Assembly: GCA_948144175.1 (NCBI GenBank)
Contig: CANXME010000298.1
Location: 506,001-570,000, forward strand
Source: Closterium sp. NIES-65
Lineage: Eukaryota; Streptophyta; Zygnematophyceae; Desmidiales; Closteriaceae
Reading direction: 5' to 3'
DNA length: 64,000 nt
Shown: in pieces, positions 24,354 through 36,089 of the stretch
How positions within the stretch are numbered: the first letter of the stretch is position 1
Layout: each line of letters begins with the position of its first letter
The notes under the pieces: model-generated
Database searches by the model: none
Told to the model about the DNA's origin: nothing
Seen by the model: the letters and a program-made list of their open reading frames with translations, nothing else
Made by a program: the position numbers and the translations under genes

Positions 24354-25357
24354 CGGGATGGGAGAGTCGGGTAGGTCAGCAGCAGGCGGCTCGGGCTGCT
24401 CGGGCGGCTCGGGCGGCTCGGGCGGCTCGGGCGACTCGGGCGGCTCGGGCGGCTCGGGCGGCTCGGGCGGCTCAGGTACCGGGCGGCTCGGCTGCTGCTG
24501 GGCGGCTCGGCTGCTGCTGGGCGGTTCGGCTGCTGCTGGGCGGCTCGGCTGCTGCTGGGCGGCTCGGCTGCTGCTGGGCGGCTCGGCTGCTGTTGGGCGG
24601 CTCGGCTGCTGCTGGGCGGCTCGGCTGCAGTGTAGTGGCGGGGCCGGGACAAGGGACGGCGGGGCCGTCAGGGTGCAGCGGTGGGGCCGAGACAGGGGAC
24701 GGCGGGGCCGTCAGGGTGCAGTGGCGGAGCCGGGACAGGCGCAGTGGCGGGGCCGCAGGTTGCAGCGGCGGGCCGTCAGGATGCAGCGGAGGGCCGCTGG
24801 AAGCACCCGCGGCTGAGCAGGCTGCGGGGCCGCGTCGTAGGAGGCGGCAGGGCCGCGGCTGAGCAGGCGGCAGAGGCCGCGTCGTAGAGGGCGGCGGGGC
24901 CGCGGCTGAGCAGGCGGCGGAGGCCGCGTCGTAGCGGGCGGCGGGGTCGCGGCTGAGCAGGCGGCGGAGGCCGCGGCGTCTGCAGGCGGCGGAGGCCGCG
25001 TCGTAGAGGGCGGCGGGGCCGCGGCTGAGCAGGCGGCGGGGCCGCGTCTTAGCAGGCGGCGGGGCCGCGTCTTAGCAGGCGGCGGGGCCGCGTCCGAGTA
25101 GGCGGCGGGGCCGCGACTGGGTGGCGGGGCCGCGTCTTAGTGGCGGGGCCGCGACTTAGTGGCGGGGCCGCGACGTAAGGGCGGGGCCGCGACGTAAGGG
25201 CGGGGCCGCGACTGGACGGCGGGGCCGCGAACGAAGGGCGGCGGGGCCGCAGGGGAAGGGCGACTCGGGGGGGTCGCAAAAAAAAAGGATCGCGCGCCTC
25301 GGGGCGCGCTTCGGTGGGCCCTAGGCGAAGTTCCCACAGGGAACCCGCTCTATACCA
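24354..25357 (-). repeat. GC-rich tandem-repeat leader of E3
   Basis: The leader between Gag and the 5' LTR contains GGGCGGCTCGG arrays (24.38-24.63 kb) and GGCGGCGGGGCCGCG-type arrays (24.83-25.26 kb), ending with a short A tract and CTCTATACCA beside the LTR. No gene is seen. Confidence 0.8.
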
Positions 25358-25487
25358 TGTGAAAGGAATGAACAGGAATGAATTGACTAAGTCAGAGTTG
25401 GGTACAAATACAACCCTAGCAAACTGTACCCCATATGTGCTACCCCACTATGGCCTACAAACATGCATCAGCTATAATAATCTGACA
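25358..25487 (-). repeat. 5' LTR of E3
   Basis: The LTR is 130 bp, TGTGAAAGG...ATCTGACA, identical as far as I can see to the interrupted left copy. It is followed by target duplication GAGGG (25488-25492). Confidence 0.95.
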
Positions 25488-27202
25488 GAGGGAGCACGTA
25501 TATCAGGAGCGGCTCGCTTTAGGATGGAGCGAAGAATTTGCACGAGCCGGAGGATGGGGAACAAATGAAGATAATGGAGCAACATGGGGATCAGCAACTA
25601 GTGCCTCTAGTACTGTTAGCGGCTGGGGTACCGGAGAGGAGGATGGAGAAACACCGAAGCATGGGGACTCACCGAAGAAAAAAACCACCCAAGAAAAACT
25701 AGAGGAGGAAGAGAGAGAGATGGTGGATGCCTCACACCTACGGGGAAGGAGACCCCATGGTCTGTCAGATGAAGAAATCCCTTTATGGGATCAAGCAGGC
25801 GCCGCGCCTCTGGTAGCAGCACTTGCACACAAGATACTTATGGAAATTGGCTCCAGGCAGCTGCCGCACGACCCGGAAATGTACCGCCTCCACTTCAATG
25901 GAGATTACATCCTCCTGACAGTTTACGTCGACGACCTGCTGTACAACGGCACCTGCAACAAGCTCCTCAGCCAGTTTGAAGGAGTCTGGCGTAGCGCGCT
26001 GAGAATACCATCAACCACAAAGTCACACAATTCTTGGGGCTCAATATCACCTACGCACCAGAAGAAATCCATTTGTCAGCTTCCAAGTACGCACAACAGC
26101 AGGGACAGTGCTTCAAACTTTCGCCCACACCACTCTCAACTCCTTACCGCACCCCCAGCACCAACTACAAACCGAACAACAAACCTCTGTTGCCTGCAGG
26201 ACTCCAACTATACCAGCAACAGCTGGGGTGCCTGATGTTCGCCGCTGTCACCTGCGGACCCGACCTTTCATGCATCCACAGCCAACTGGCACAGTAATCC
26301 CGCAAGCCAATAGCTGAGAACCAGTTGGACCTAGAGCGCGCCCTAAAGTACCTTGCTTCCACACCTAGCATCGGACTCTCCTACTCCACGCTGACAACAA
26401 CATCCTTCAACCTCACCAACTATGTGGATGCAATTCATGCCGCCGACCCTGCCAATCGACGGTCACAAACCTACTTTGTTTTTTGCCTGGAGCCAACGGG
26501 CCTAATCTCCTGGAATTCGCAGAACCAGGATCCGGCTTTGTTTTTTCCCTGCCATCAGCCGAAGCAGAGTACATCGCCGCGACAGCTGCACTTCGTGAAG
26601 GACTCTACCTGCAGGAGTTACTGCAGGAGGCGAAAATCCAACTTCGCCCACCTTTTGCCTCCACTGCGACAACCAGAGCGCTACCAAGGTCACGAACAAA
26701 CCGAGGTTCGTCAACTGAACGAAGCACATCGCGCTTCGATATTTCTTTTTCAATGATGAAATTGACCAGGGCAAGGTTGACCTTGTGTAATGCCCCACCA
26801 CTGAGATGGCAGCCGACTTTCTCACCAAGCGACTGCCACGTAAACAGTGCAAATATTGCTCCGACCTCATAGGAGTAGTCAAGCGAGTCAGCCCCCAACG
26901 CACCCAGGAATGAAGGGGGGTGTTACGATATGAAACTTAAACGAGTAGGCATTCCTATACGCTGTAGGAGCCGACTCTACCGAGTACAAAGTCGAAGAGA
27001 GTCGAAGCGACACTATCAACCGTCAAATCAAGACCGATGCAGGCCGAAACGTTTGAAATGAAAAGAGTGGGAACAGGTTTGAAACGGGTTCTCGCGCCGC
27101 ATGGTTTTATCTTTGCTGTAATAAGGAAATGTACCCCGTAAAGTACATGGCTGGCCTAGGCCGTTTCGCATTCCTTTGTATTTCCTATATAAACTCGATG
27201 TA
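25488..27202 (+). mobile_element. old Ty1/copia (lineage 2), right part with 3' LTR start
   Basis: The plus-strand continuation of the old copia holds RT motifs (MKKSLYGIKQA at about 25.78 kb, VYVDDLLYN at about 25.93 kb, FLGLNITYAPEEIHLSASKYAQ), a connection region, RNase H (AEAEYIAATAALRE at about 26.57 kb) and a copia C-terminus near KRLPRKQCK. The purine tract GAAGGGGGG ends at 26920 and the LTR starts TGTTACGATATG at 26921. It is broken in many places. The gap between this part and 9241-10597 is filled by E3 and E2. Confidence 0.85.
26921..27202 (+). repeat. 3' LTR of old copia (partial)
   Basis: The LTR starts TGTTACGATATG right after the purine tract. It includes a TATATAAA-like box at about 27.19 kb. 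It is entered at the TA dinucleotide 27201-27202 by the pogo-2 terminal repeat, so its right end is not seen. Confidence 0.6.
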
Positions 27203-28868
27203 CCGTATTACCCAGGATAAAAGCGCAGGTGCGCTTATAATAAAACAATGTTTTTTGGGGGAGTGCGCTTCTAATTGAGGTGTCTGTATAAGCGCATGCG
27301 CTTAAAATAAGGAAAACAATGAAATTCACTTTTAAACATACTAGACTGAAGCCCGCAATAAGGCGAATCCATCGACCATGCAACAAGTGGGATCGTGCAT
27401 GGTTTTCAGGCAAAAACAGCTATGGTTCGGTTTCCCTCCGCACAAAGTTGTCTAGAACCATCGAACGTGACAGAAGTGACGGGGATGTTGCCGTGCGGCC
27501 CAATCACAGCCGCATGCACTGCGTGGCATGTGCATTTCTTCCGAACCCTCTCAAATGGTGGGGAAGATTCCCTACCAGCGCAGCAAATATGCTGCCACGC
27601 AGGTTCCTCTACAGGGGTAGGCAGGGGTTTCCACCCTGTCATTGACGAGGACCTCGAGCCGCTAGCCCGGAGGGGTCCCCGTCATCGCCCAATTCTACAC
27701 CCTCCTGTTTTTTTTTCATTCAGTTTTGAGTCTAGCCCGCCTGGCTGGCAAAGCCATGGCGGAATTAAGTGGGACGCACTTCCTTTTCAAGAAGAAAACA
27801 ACTCGCGCGTGGCGACTTACCGCGGACGGATGGTATACCCGTGAGCCACCAGCGCCTCCAAAGCCACCTGCACCCTCTGCACCGCCTGCTCCGCCTGCTC
27901 CTCCTGCACCTCCTGCTCCTCCTGCTCCTCCCGCTCCTCCGAATCCTCCGATTCCTCCTATTCTTGACAGGAATTCTCACCAATGGCCCGTGCTCCAGGT
28001 GTATTTGCCAGCCACCTTCGACGAGTGGCTGTCTGAACTGGACACACCCAAGGCTCCCAATAAGCGAATTGAAGCTCCGCTGACTTCACCGCGGTGGGGA
28101 AATCTTGAAGCCTGCACGTCGGACGAGTCGGCTATGGGCGCCGACAATGACGTGACCGTGAATAAACAACATACATACGACGGCGACGCTGGAGGCGACG
28201 GTGGAGGCGACGGTGGAGTCGACGGTGAAGAGGACGCCGAGAAGGACGTGTTCCCAGATCGTGATGCAACAGATGTAGACGACAACGGTGTGGAATCTTG
28301 GTGGCGCGACGCACCACGCAAGAAGATGCCGATACCAACGTATCCGCCAATTAAAAAAACCGGCCCCACCCCTCTTCGGAGAACCGAGATGCCCGCCCCC
28401 CCTCTCCCAGGCACAAGCCGACTCAACACAAATGGCAGCGCTACACCGCCCAGGAGAAACTGAAGTGGATCGTTCGGCTGGAGCTTGCGACATTGATAAG
28501 CAAGGTCACGCAGGAGTCCAACATACACTGCAAATGCCTCACGGAGCAAAAAAGCCGAGCGGAGGAGCTCAAGGCTGCACACAACGCACGGTGTCGACTT
28601 CATGGGCGCGAAAGGTCTTCCTCGTATAGACCCATGGAGTTGAAGGTGTACGCCCAACTCCTGGACTGGCGACGCTACAATGTGGCAGTATCAGTCGACC
28701 AGCTGCAAGACTGGTCAAAAGAGGTGATGAAGGTGTTGTTCCCGGAAATCAAGTGAAAGGCAAGTCAGCGCTAGACAGAGTGGTTCCACGAGCGGTGGAA
28801 CCTCACCGTGCACATTAAAACTAAGGTGGCGCAAAAGACACAACAGCGTAAGTGCCTGTCCACTTCTC

Positions 28869-29005
28869 TGTCTTAGAGAAGGTAGCTAGGAATGCTTGAC
28901 TTTCGAGTGAGTTGGGTACAAGGATGAGAACCCTAAGGGGTTGTACCCTACATTGGCCACCCCACTACAGCCTACACCTAATTATAAACCACATAAAGTT
29001 TGACA
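28869..29005 (-). repeat. 3' LTR of E5
   Basis: The LTR runs from TGTCTTAGAGAAGG to GTTTGACA. It shares GGGTACAA...ACCCTAAG...TTGTACCC with the other LTRs. It is followed by ACATCCCCATAG, the purine-tract side. Confidence 0.85.
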
Positions 29006-32000
29006 CATCCCCATAGACAAAGTGGGGCAGAACAAGGGGTCACAAGACCAATCAAGAAAAGCAATGCAAGCTCAGGGTGGATCACAACGTCACCACACAC
29101 TCTGAGCACAAGCAAGAGGGCCACAAGGCCAGTTCACATACAGAGGTACATATGCAAAAAACAACAGTACAGTGATCACTACCTAGCAAGTGTAAACATG
29201 CAAGTATATATACATAGATCACAGTACAACCAAAGTCTAAAGCAAGTGAGGAAACGTAGGCACCAGGCCTAGAGCAATGCAGAAGTGCTGATGATCACCA
29301 GCCGGAAGAGCCTTGGTGAACACATCAGCCGTGTTGGCCCGGGTGGGCACGTGAGCGACAAGAAGCTGACCACGCTGCTGCAACTCTTGAGCAAGGAAGT
29401 AACGCAGAGCGATGTGCTTCGTTACGTGCTCTAGTCTGTGGTCCTGACACAAGGCAATGTCAGCCTTGTTGTCGACATACAGAACTGGAGGAGAACAAGG
29501 CCTCTCTCCCAAGTCATTCAGTAGGTAGGTGAGCAAGCGTTACTCCTGTGCAGCCATGGCTATGGCGTAGATCTCAGCCTCACAACTGGAGCTGAGAACA
29601 GAAGATGTTCGAGTAGACCGCGAAGAAACAGAGCCAGATCCAAGGCTGAACGCCAACCTTGTGATGACCGCTGCGTAACCAAGTCATCAACCCAAGAAGC
29701 GTCTAAGTGCCCAGTGAGGACAACTAAACTCCGCCCTCCAAGCACGAGCCCCATGCCCAACGTATGGCACAAGTAGCGCATCACCCTCTTAGCAGCCTTC
29801 CATTGCTCTGGTTGGTGTCTCCTGGGCGCAACGTAGCGTGCCAGGATGCTAAGAGGGTAAGCAAGGTCAGGTCAAGTGCAGGTCATCACGTACATGAGGC
29901 AGCCCACAAGCTCTGGATATGGGCCACTTGGCTCTACGGACTCATCCGAAAGCAGAGCTGAGAGCGACTTACCGGTAGGCCGAAGAGTGGACCGAGGAGA
30001 GGAGTACTGGAATTCAAAGCGCTGAAGGACCTGCTGCACCATGTGTGACTGAGTCAGTGTGATGGTGCGCCGTGCTGTGTCTCGGGTGATCTGCAGGCCA
30101 AGGTAGCTGCACAACTCACCCAGATCTGTGCACGTGTGTCTCTTCACAAGGGCGAGAGCCTCAGTGTCAACAGTGGCAAAGACCAAGTCGTCGACGAACA
30201 CGAGGATGTAGAATGGCGGCAGTGAAGTGTCGCTGCGCAGAAACAGCGACGGGCCAGTAGTGGAAAGTGCAAACCCAAGAGCTGCAAGTGTCGTCCTCAG
30301 TGTGTTGTGCCACTTGCGAGGCGCCTAGCGGAGACCGTAGACCGGCCGGCGGAGGCTCCACTAGGTTCCAGGAGGGAACGACCCAGTGAAGCCAGGTGGG
30401 CGGCGCAGCCAGATCTCCTTGTGCAGACTGCCCTGTAAGAACGCTGTGCTGAAGTCCAGAGGGTGGAGCTCGTAGTCACGCTAAGCGGCAACGTGCAGCA
30501 GCACCCAAAGAGTGGTCATCGTCGGGGTGGGGGAGAAGGTCTGGAAGAAGTCAACTCCCTGGCGCTGTCTGAAGCCTCGTGCAACGTAACAAGTCTTAAA
30601 GACAGGCGGAGAACCCGGCGGCCGCTTCACCCTGAAAATCCACATGCCATCGACTAGGTTCGCCCTAGGAGGGGGAACCTTGTCGACGTAAGTGCCTGTG
30701 GACTTCCAAGATGCCATCTCTACGTCCATGGCTGTCTGCCACTGAGAGGAGTACTCACCCGCAATCGCCTCGGTGTAAGAGCATGGGGTCGCGATGTCTA
30801 GAGCATCCGGGTCTCCCTCAGGGGCAAGCAGCATGGCCACGAGATGAGGCCAGCGGTTGAAAGACACTCAAATTCCTCCTGCATGTCCTCAAGGAGGTCT
30901 GTGCCAAGAGCACACTCACCCTCGACGAACGGAGGATAGACAGACCCGGACTCAGCAACAAGACTAGTAGCGAAGTCTAGACGACATGCAACAGCAAAGT
31001 CAACAAGCTCAGAGACTAAGGCAGACGCAGCAGCAGACTCAAACGACGGGTCACTAACAACAGTGGCTAGCAGACGCGCGAAAGTAGGGTGAGTAGCACG
31101 AACCAGGCCAGACTCAGGGTCCTGAACGTCAGGGAGAGAAGACGCAGGAAGAGACGGCAGGAGAACATGCTGTAGAACAGAGGAAGCACGAAGTGCCATA
31201 GCGTGTGTGCCAAGGACAGGAGGCAGACGCTCACGAGGAACACAACGACCAGTGCGACGCGCGCGAACAGGCAAGGGAGGATGAGACAGAGGCTCACGAC
31301 GCTCTATAAGCGAGTCTGTCTGCTCAGTGTAAGGAGAAGGAGTAGTCAGTGGTGCGCCGGGCTGTACAAGGAGACCAGTAGAAGATGGTAGGCTACAAAC
31401 CTGGTGAAGCACGGAGTCAGGCGGTGGCAGAGACGATGCTGACGGAGGAGCGAAGAACAGTCGCGGCGGTTGATTGCCACCAGTACCAGCAGCTCCAGTG
31501 CCTCGTGCAGCTCAAGCGCCTCCAGCAGCTCCGGAACATCCAGCTCCTACGCCTCCAGTAGCAGCACCTCCAGCTCCAGTGACTCCAGCAACAGCACCTC
31601 CAGCTCTAGCGTCTCCAGCAGCAGCACCTCCAGCTCCAACGCCTCCAGCAGCTCCAAAACCCCAAGCTCCAACACCTCCACTAGCAGCACGTCCAGCTCC
31701 AGCGCCACCAGTAGTAGCACCCCCAGAACCGGCACCTCCAGCCCCAGGGTCCCCGACTCCAGGGTCAACAGTACCAGCTCCAGGGCCTCCTATAGCAGCA
31801 CCCCGAGAACCGGCACCTCCTGCCTCAGGGTCTCCAATGCCAGGGTCGACAGCACCAGCTCCAGGGCCTCCACTCCCAGTACCTCCAGCAGCAGCACCCC
31901 CAGAGCCGACACCTTCAGCTCCAGGAGTAGTACTAGTCCCGGCAGCTCCAATACCACCAATACGAGCACCTCCAGGACCAGAGACACCAGCACTCCCAGC

Positions 32001-32818
32001 GCCTTTAGGACAAGCAGCTCTTGCAGCATGACTCCTCAGGCGGGTATGCAACGCAAGCCACTCTCGGGCCTGCTGTGGTGGGATAGGTCCGCGTCGGGAC
32101 ACGAGACCCAGAGGAACGTCACCAGACTCAACACCCCCCGACCCGGGACCCTCCGGCTCACCACTCCCAGGCTCCGCACACCCCAGCACCTCACGGAGGG
32201 CTCAGCACCCCCAGGCTCCGCACCCGCAGGCTCAACACCCCCAGGCTCCGCGCTCCCCAGCACCTCACGCGTAGGCTCAACACCCCCAGACGCAGCACCC
32301 CCAGCAGCACCTCCCGCAGCAGCACCTGAGTCGCTAGTGACCTCTACAAGCTCAGCCAAGGGAGGCGGGTCAACCTGAGACACACCTGAAGGAGCAAGAC
32401 CCTGAGGGGGTAGGGGGTCTACCGGAGGGGGACCTGGAGCGAAGAAAAGCAGCGGGGGAGGGAGAGGGGCAGTGCGGTAGGGGAAGAGACGGTAGAAAGG
32501 AGCTAACTTGTCAAAGATGATGTCCTAAGAGGGGAAGACACGGCGCGAGGTGGGGTGGTAAAACTGACGGCCAGTCGCGTCGAGGACAAAACCAAGGAAG
32601 ACACAGAGGGTGGGCGCGTGGGCTAGCAGGGGCTGTGCGCGGGCTGAGCGGACAGCAGGCGAGTTGCGCAGGGTACTGGCAGGCGGCGCGCGGGCCAGCA
32701 GAGGCGATGCGCGGGCCGTGCGGGCTACTAGCGGGGCGTGTGCGGAACTAGGGCGGGGCAGAGCGCGGGGTAGCGCGATACGGGCAGGTGGTAGGTGGTG
32801 GGCCCGAAAAAAAAAATA

Positions 32819-35037
32819 CCGTATTCTCCCGGATAAAACACCCCCCCGTAGCTGTACACCCCCGGGTAGCTAATACGGGGTGGGTGTTATATCCGATCCC
32901 ATTAGTACTATACCCCCTCTTTTGGGGTGATTCTCTATAACACCCCCCTTTTCTTATAGATTCCTATTATAGTTGTTATTGAGTCAGATTCCTTACGAGG
33001 GGATGTCGCGAGAATTTCTCCCTAGATGAAATTTCGCGTGTACATTCACTTACCGTAGAATTTGCCGAGATTTCCCCCCTCCCACAATCTCGCTGTCGCT
33101 CGCCACGCAAGCAAATCTTCCGCTGCAAGTGGCCCAAGATGTGAAAATCACCTTCTCACATGAGCCATAGACACGTGACCAAACCAGTCAAGAACTGACT
33201 GGTACAGTAACAACGCACCACCGTGCGCGATTCTGGCCTCGGCGGTTGCATGAACCCTCGCTACGCAATTGGCTTTGTTTTCACCCTATCAAGTGCCAAA
33301 ATTGCCCACTGGAATTTGCCACGTGGCAGATTCCAGTGGGCAGTCACGTTATCCTCTTATACTCAGTTTTGCGGCACTGATCAACAATCTTGAAGTGAAG
33401 TCACTGTGAAAGTTTAGAAGAAAGAAGAGGGTTGCACTAGCAAGAATGAGGATACAAATAGCAAACCCTAGAAGGGTTGTACTCGCTATAGAGCACCCCA
33501 CTACAGGCTAGAGCATAATATTTTGACACACCCCTATAGCCAAAGTGGGGTGTAATCAGCAGAGCAAGCATAACAGTACAAGCTCAGGGTGGATCACAAT
33601 GTCACCACACATTCTGAGCACAAGTTCAAGAAGCAATAGTTTAAGTTCACAATTATGAGCAAAGCTAGGGGCTATCGCATAGGGCAAGTGAGGAGGAGGA
33701 GAGAGAGTGAGAGGAGAGGAGATAGGAGGCGACGGCTGAAGCTACAGATACACGGGCAACAGGAGGCACACTGGCATAGCGGCTACCGGAACAACGCTCC
33801 GGAATACTGGAGTAACTGGCCCCGCGGCTAAAGTAGCGGCAGACGAGCAACGGACCCACGGGCGACTGGCACAGCTGGCTACGACTGGGCTACCGGAGCA
33901 ACTCCCCGGAATACAGGTGCTACTGGCAACACGACGGCAACCTCCATTCAGCTTCCCCAAACTATCCAACTCCCCCTGACACACACCCGCTGCTACACCG
34001 CTAGCTCCACTCCCCCTTCACCCCCCCTTAGTACCACTCCACCGGCTCCAACACGTCCACCCCCCCCTCAGCGGCAGCTGCAGCACAGGGAGACGGTGGA
34101 GGAGGAGGAGCAGGGAACGGCACATAGTGAGGTCACCCCCATACCCCTCATCCCCAAACCCTATCTCAGGAGAATGGGGAGCAGGAGGAGTGGGGCACCA
34201 GTAGAAGCATGGGGGAACAGCGGGGAGGGCAGGGGCATCAAGGAAGGGGCCCACCACGGGCCTGTTAGGGTCCCCCGAGCCGCGCGCACGCGGCCTGAGC
34301 CGCGCGCGGGCCTGGCGCCGCCCGTACGGGCCGCGCGCGGGCCTGGCGCAGCCCGTACGGGTGGCGCGCGGGCTTGGCGCAGCCCGTACGGGCCGCGCGC
34401 TGCCTGTACGGGCCGCACGCAGACCTGGCGCAGCCCGTACATGGCCCGTACGGGCCGCGCGTAGGCCATGACGGGCGACGGGGGGCGACGACTGGGTCCC
34501 CGTCGTTCGGAGCATCGCCCCAGCCCGCCGCGCGCCTCGGGGCGCACGGCGGGCAGAGAACCGCCGCGCGCCTCGGGGCGCATGGCGGGCAGAAAACTGC
34601 CACGCGCCTCGGGGCGCACGGCGGGAAGAAAAACTGCCGCACGCCACGGGGCGTGCGGCACCAAGTGTTGAGGTAGGAGTTGCAGCGGAAGCTAGGAGGT
34701 GGTAAGCCCACCCACAGGATCGATCCAAGGGGATCGACCTGCTCTGATAGCATTTGAAAGTTTAGAAGAAAGAAGAGGGCTGCACTAGCAAGAATGAGGA
34801 TACAAATAGCAAACCCTAGAAGGGTTGTACTCGCTATAGAGCACCCCACTAGAGGCTAGAGCATAATATTCTGATAGTCAGACCCCCTGATTTTGTTTCA
34901 CATCTTTTCTACTTGATAAAAAATATACCATGTAATAAGACTCGGGTATTATGCAGGATTTTCCTTTGAGGAGACCCCCCCCAAATTTTCCCAGTGGTTT
35001 TCATAATACCCTAGGTGTTTTATCCGGGAGAATACGG
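32819..35037. mobile_element. non-autonomous pogo-like TIR element E6 inside E5
   Basis: Perfect terminal inverted repeats of about 24 bp (starting CCGTATTCTCCCGGATAAAA) lie at both ends, each next to TA (32817-32818 and 35038-35039), the Tc1/mariner/pogo target. About 750 bp of its own sequence is left once E7 is subtracted. No transposase is recognised, so it would need one from elsewhere, such as a pogo-1 relative. Confidence 0.88.
33405..34876 (-). mobile_element. small non-autonomous LTR element E7 inside E6
   Basis: Direct repeats of 124 bp (33405-33528 and 34753-34876, about five differences) bound roughly 1.2 kb without recognisable gag or pol. Flanks are GTCAC and GTCAG, a near-perfect 5-bp target duplication. 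Next to the right LTR, GCTCTGATAGCA is the complement of a sequence very close to the classic tRNA-iMet primer site TGGTATCAGAGC. This fits a TRIM/LARD-like passenger of the copia families here. It is read on the minus strand. Confidence 0.8.
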
Positions 35038-35079
35038 TATGTCCTAAGGTCCTAAGACCCTACATGCTCTTAATACCAT

Positions 35080-35213
35080 GTTAGAGAAGGTAGCTAGGAA
35101 TGTTTGACTATCGAGTGAGTTGGGTACAAGGATGAGAACCCTAAGGGGTTGTACCCTACATTGGCTACCCTACTACAACCTACACCTAATTATATACCAT
35201 ATATAGTTTGACA
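35080..35213 (-). repeat. 5' LTR of E5
   Basis: This is the partner of 28869-29005 with about eight differences. It is preceded by TAATACCA, a primer-site-like sequence. Host-transposon intron sequence of pogo-2 resumes at 35214. Confidence 0.85.
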
Positions 35214-36089
35214 CCCTGTCATCCTATCGTGAGTATTTATCTTGTATCTATGTACTTTCATTTGCCCATGTACGGTATGTTTATATGTAGCGGTACTCAT
35301 ACGCCCTTTTAACCGTCCCTCCCTCCCCGTGCGCAGATGTGGCGAAACAGTTAAAAGAATTTTGGCACTTTGTCCGCGACACACGCCATGAGTACGACAT
35401 CGACAATCGGTACGTCATCAATGCCAACCAGACGCCTTTGTGGCTGGAGATGCCGGCGACTACCACGGTGGAGCAGACGGGCGTGAAGTCGGTGCCCATC
35501 CGCAGCGGTGGTTACCAGAAAGAGAGAGTCACTGTGATGCTCACGTGCACGTCGACGGGCGAGAAGTTGAAGCCGTGGGTGTTTTTCAAGCGCAAGACCC
35601 TCCCAAAGGGTGACTTCCCGAAAAGTAAGAAGCTGCGTATGCGCGTGTTTTGGAGGGGAAAAACAAAACTAAAATCTAACCACCGCTTGCTTGTATGCAG
35701 ATGTCGTGGTCGGCTGCTAAGCTAACTGGTGGATGGAGGCCTCGGGCGTCATCGAGTGGCTCGATGCAGGCGTGGTGCCGTTCCTGAAACCGAAATTCGG
35801 CTTGCAGAGCCGGAGCGCCATGCTGGTGCTGGACTCCTATCGTGGTCACCTGACACCCAAAGTCAAGGCAAAATTTGCGGAGCTCAACATTCTGCCGACG
35901 ATCATCCCGGTGGGATGCACGGCAGACTTGCAGCCGCTCGATGTGTCTATCAACAAAAGCTTCAAGGCGAGTGTTCAGCAGCAGTACCAGACCTGGTTCG
36001 AGCAGGACGGCATGAACATCCTGCTGAACAATTCCACCTCAAATCAGCACAATAGCGAAGACAAAATTTCCTATCATCTGTTAAGGTAA

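Larger units (their letters stand above)
10598..25487 (-). mobile_element. Ty1/copia retrotransposon E3, looks whole, split by nested E2
   Basis: E3 comprises 10598-10651 and 18125-25487. The interval between (10652-18124) is E2 plus its target duplication. E3 is flanked by GAGGG at 10593-10597 and 25488-25492. Its two 130-bp LTRs (the left one interrupted) show no differences I can see, so the insertion is very recent. A single uninterrupted Gag-Pol frame (18405-24353) fills the interior. Next to the 5' LTR is CTCTATACCA, the complement of a primer site resembling the tRNA-iMet type. A purine-rich tract adjoins the 3' LTR. The element sits inside the old lineage-2 copia. Confidence 0.93.
28869..35213 (-). 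mobile_element. Ty1/copia retrotransposon E5, broken, inside an intron of pogo-2
   Basis: LTRs of about 134-137 bp lie at 28869-29005 and 35080-35213 and differ at roughly eight positions, so it is older than E2/E3. No clear target duplication is seen. Parts recognised on the minus strand are RNase H and RT (29.24-30.9 kb: KHIALRYFLAQE, VDDLVFATVD), the region upstream of RT (30.8-31.4 kb), a Gly/Ala/Pro repeat linker (31.47-32.38 kb) and a leader beside the 5' LTR. Gag and most of the integrase are not recognised. It has several breaks. Confidence 0.85.
27756..36089 (+). pseudogene. pogo-2 transposase (DDE_1 superfamily), degenerate and interrupted
   Basis: The first part (from about 27756) begins MAELSGTHFLFKK, runs through a proline/alanine-rich stretch and continues, after a frame change near 28.45 kb, as YTAQEKLKWIVRLE and then the VSVDQLQDWSKEVMK region. 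These align with the N-terminal helix-turn-helix part of pogo-1. A donor-like CAGC|GTAAGTG lies at about 28850. After E5, an acceptor CGCAG precedes 35337 and the catalytic region reads VINANQTPLWLEMP, a donor near 35625, then VLDSYRGHL and LQPLDVSINKSF. The second and third aspartates are 36 positions apart, as in pogo-1. A stop lies just after 35.71 kb, before WMEASGVIEW, and a C-terminal exon is not recognised. No function is expected. Confidence 0.8.

Noticed and set aside
31470-32378. Ser/Thr-rich open frame of about 300 codons on the plus strand
   Set aside because: It is antisense to the Gly/Ala/Pro linker of copia E5, where the minus-strand frame carries the family repeat.
34018-34728. 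Arg/Ala/Pro-rich open frames inside E7
   Set aside because: They come from GCGCGCGGGCCTGGCG- and GGGGCGCACGGCGGG-type repeats. No gag or pol motif is present.
35214-36089. Host gene for a DDE-type protein
   Set aside because: The catalytic part aligns with pogo-1 and its first half lies beyond copia E5. The terminal repeat at 27203 and an internal stop show a decayed transposon.
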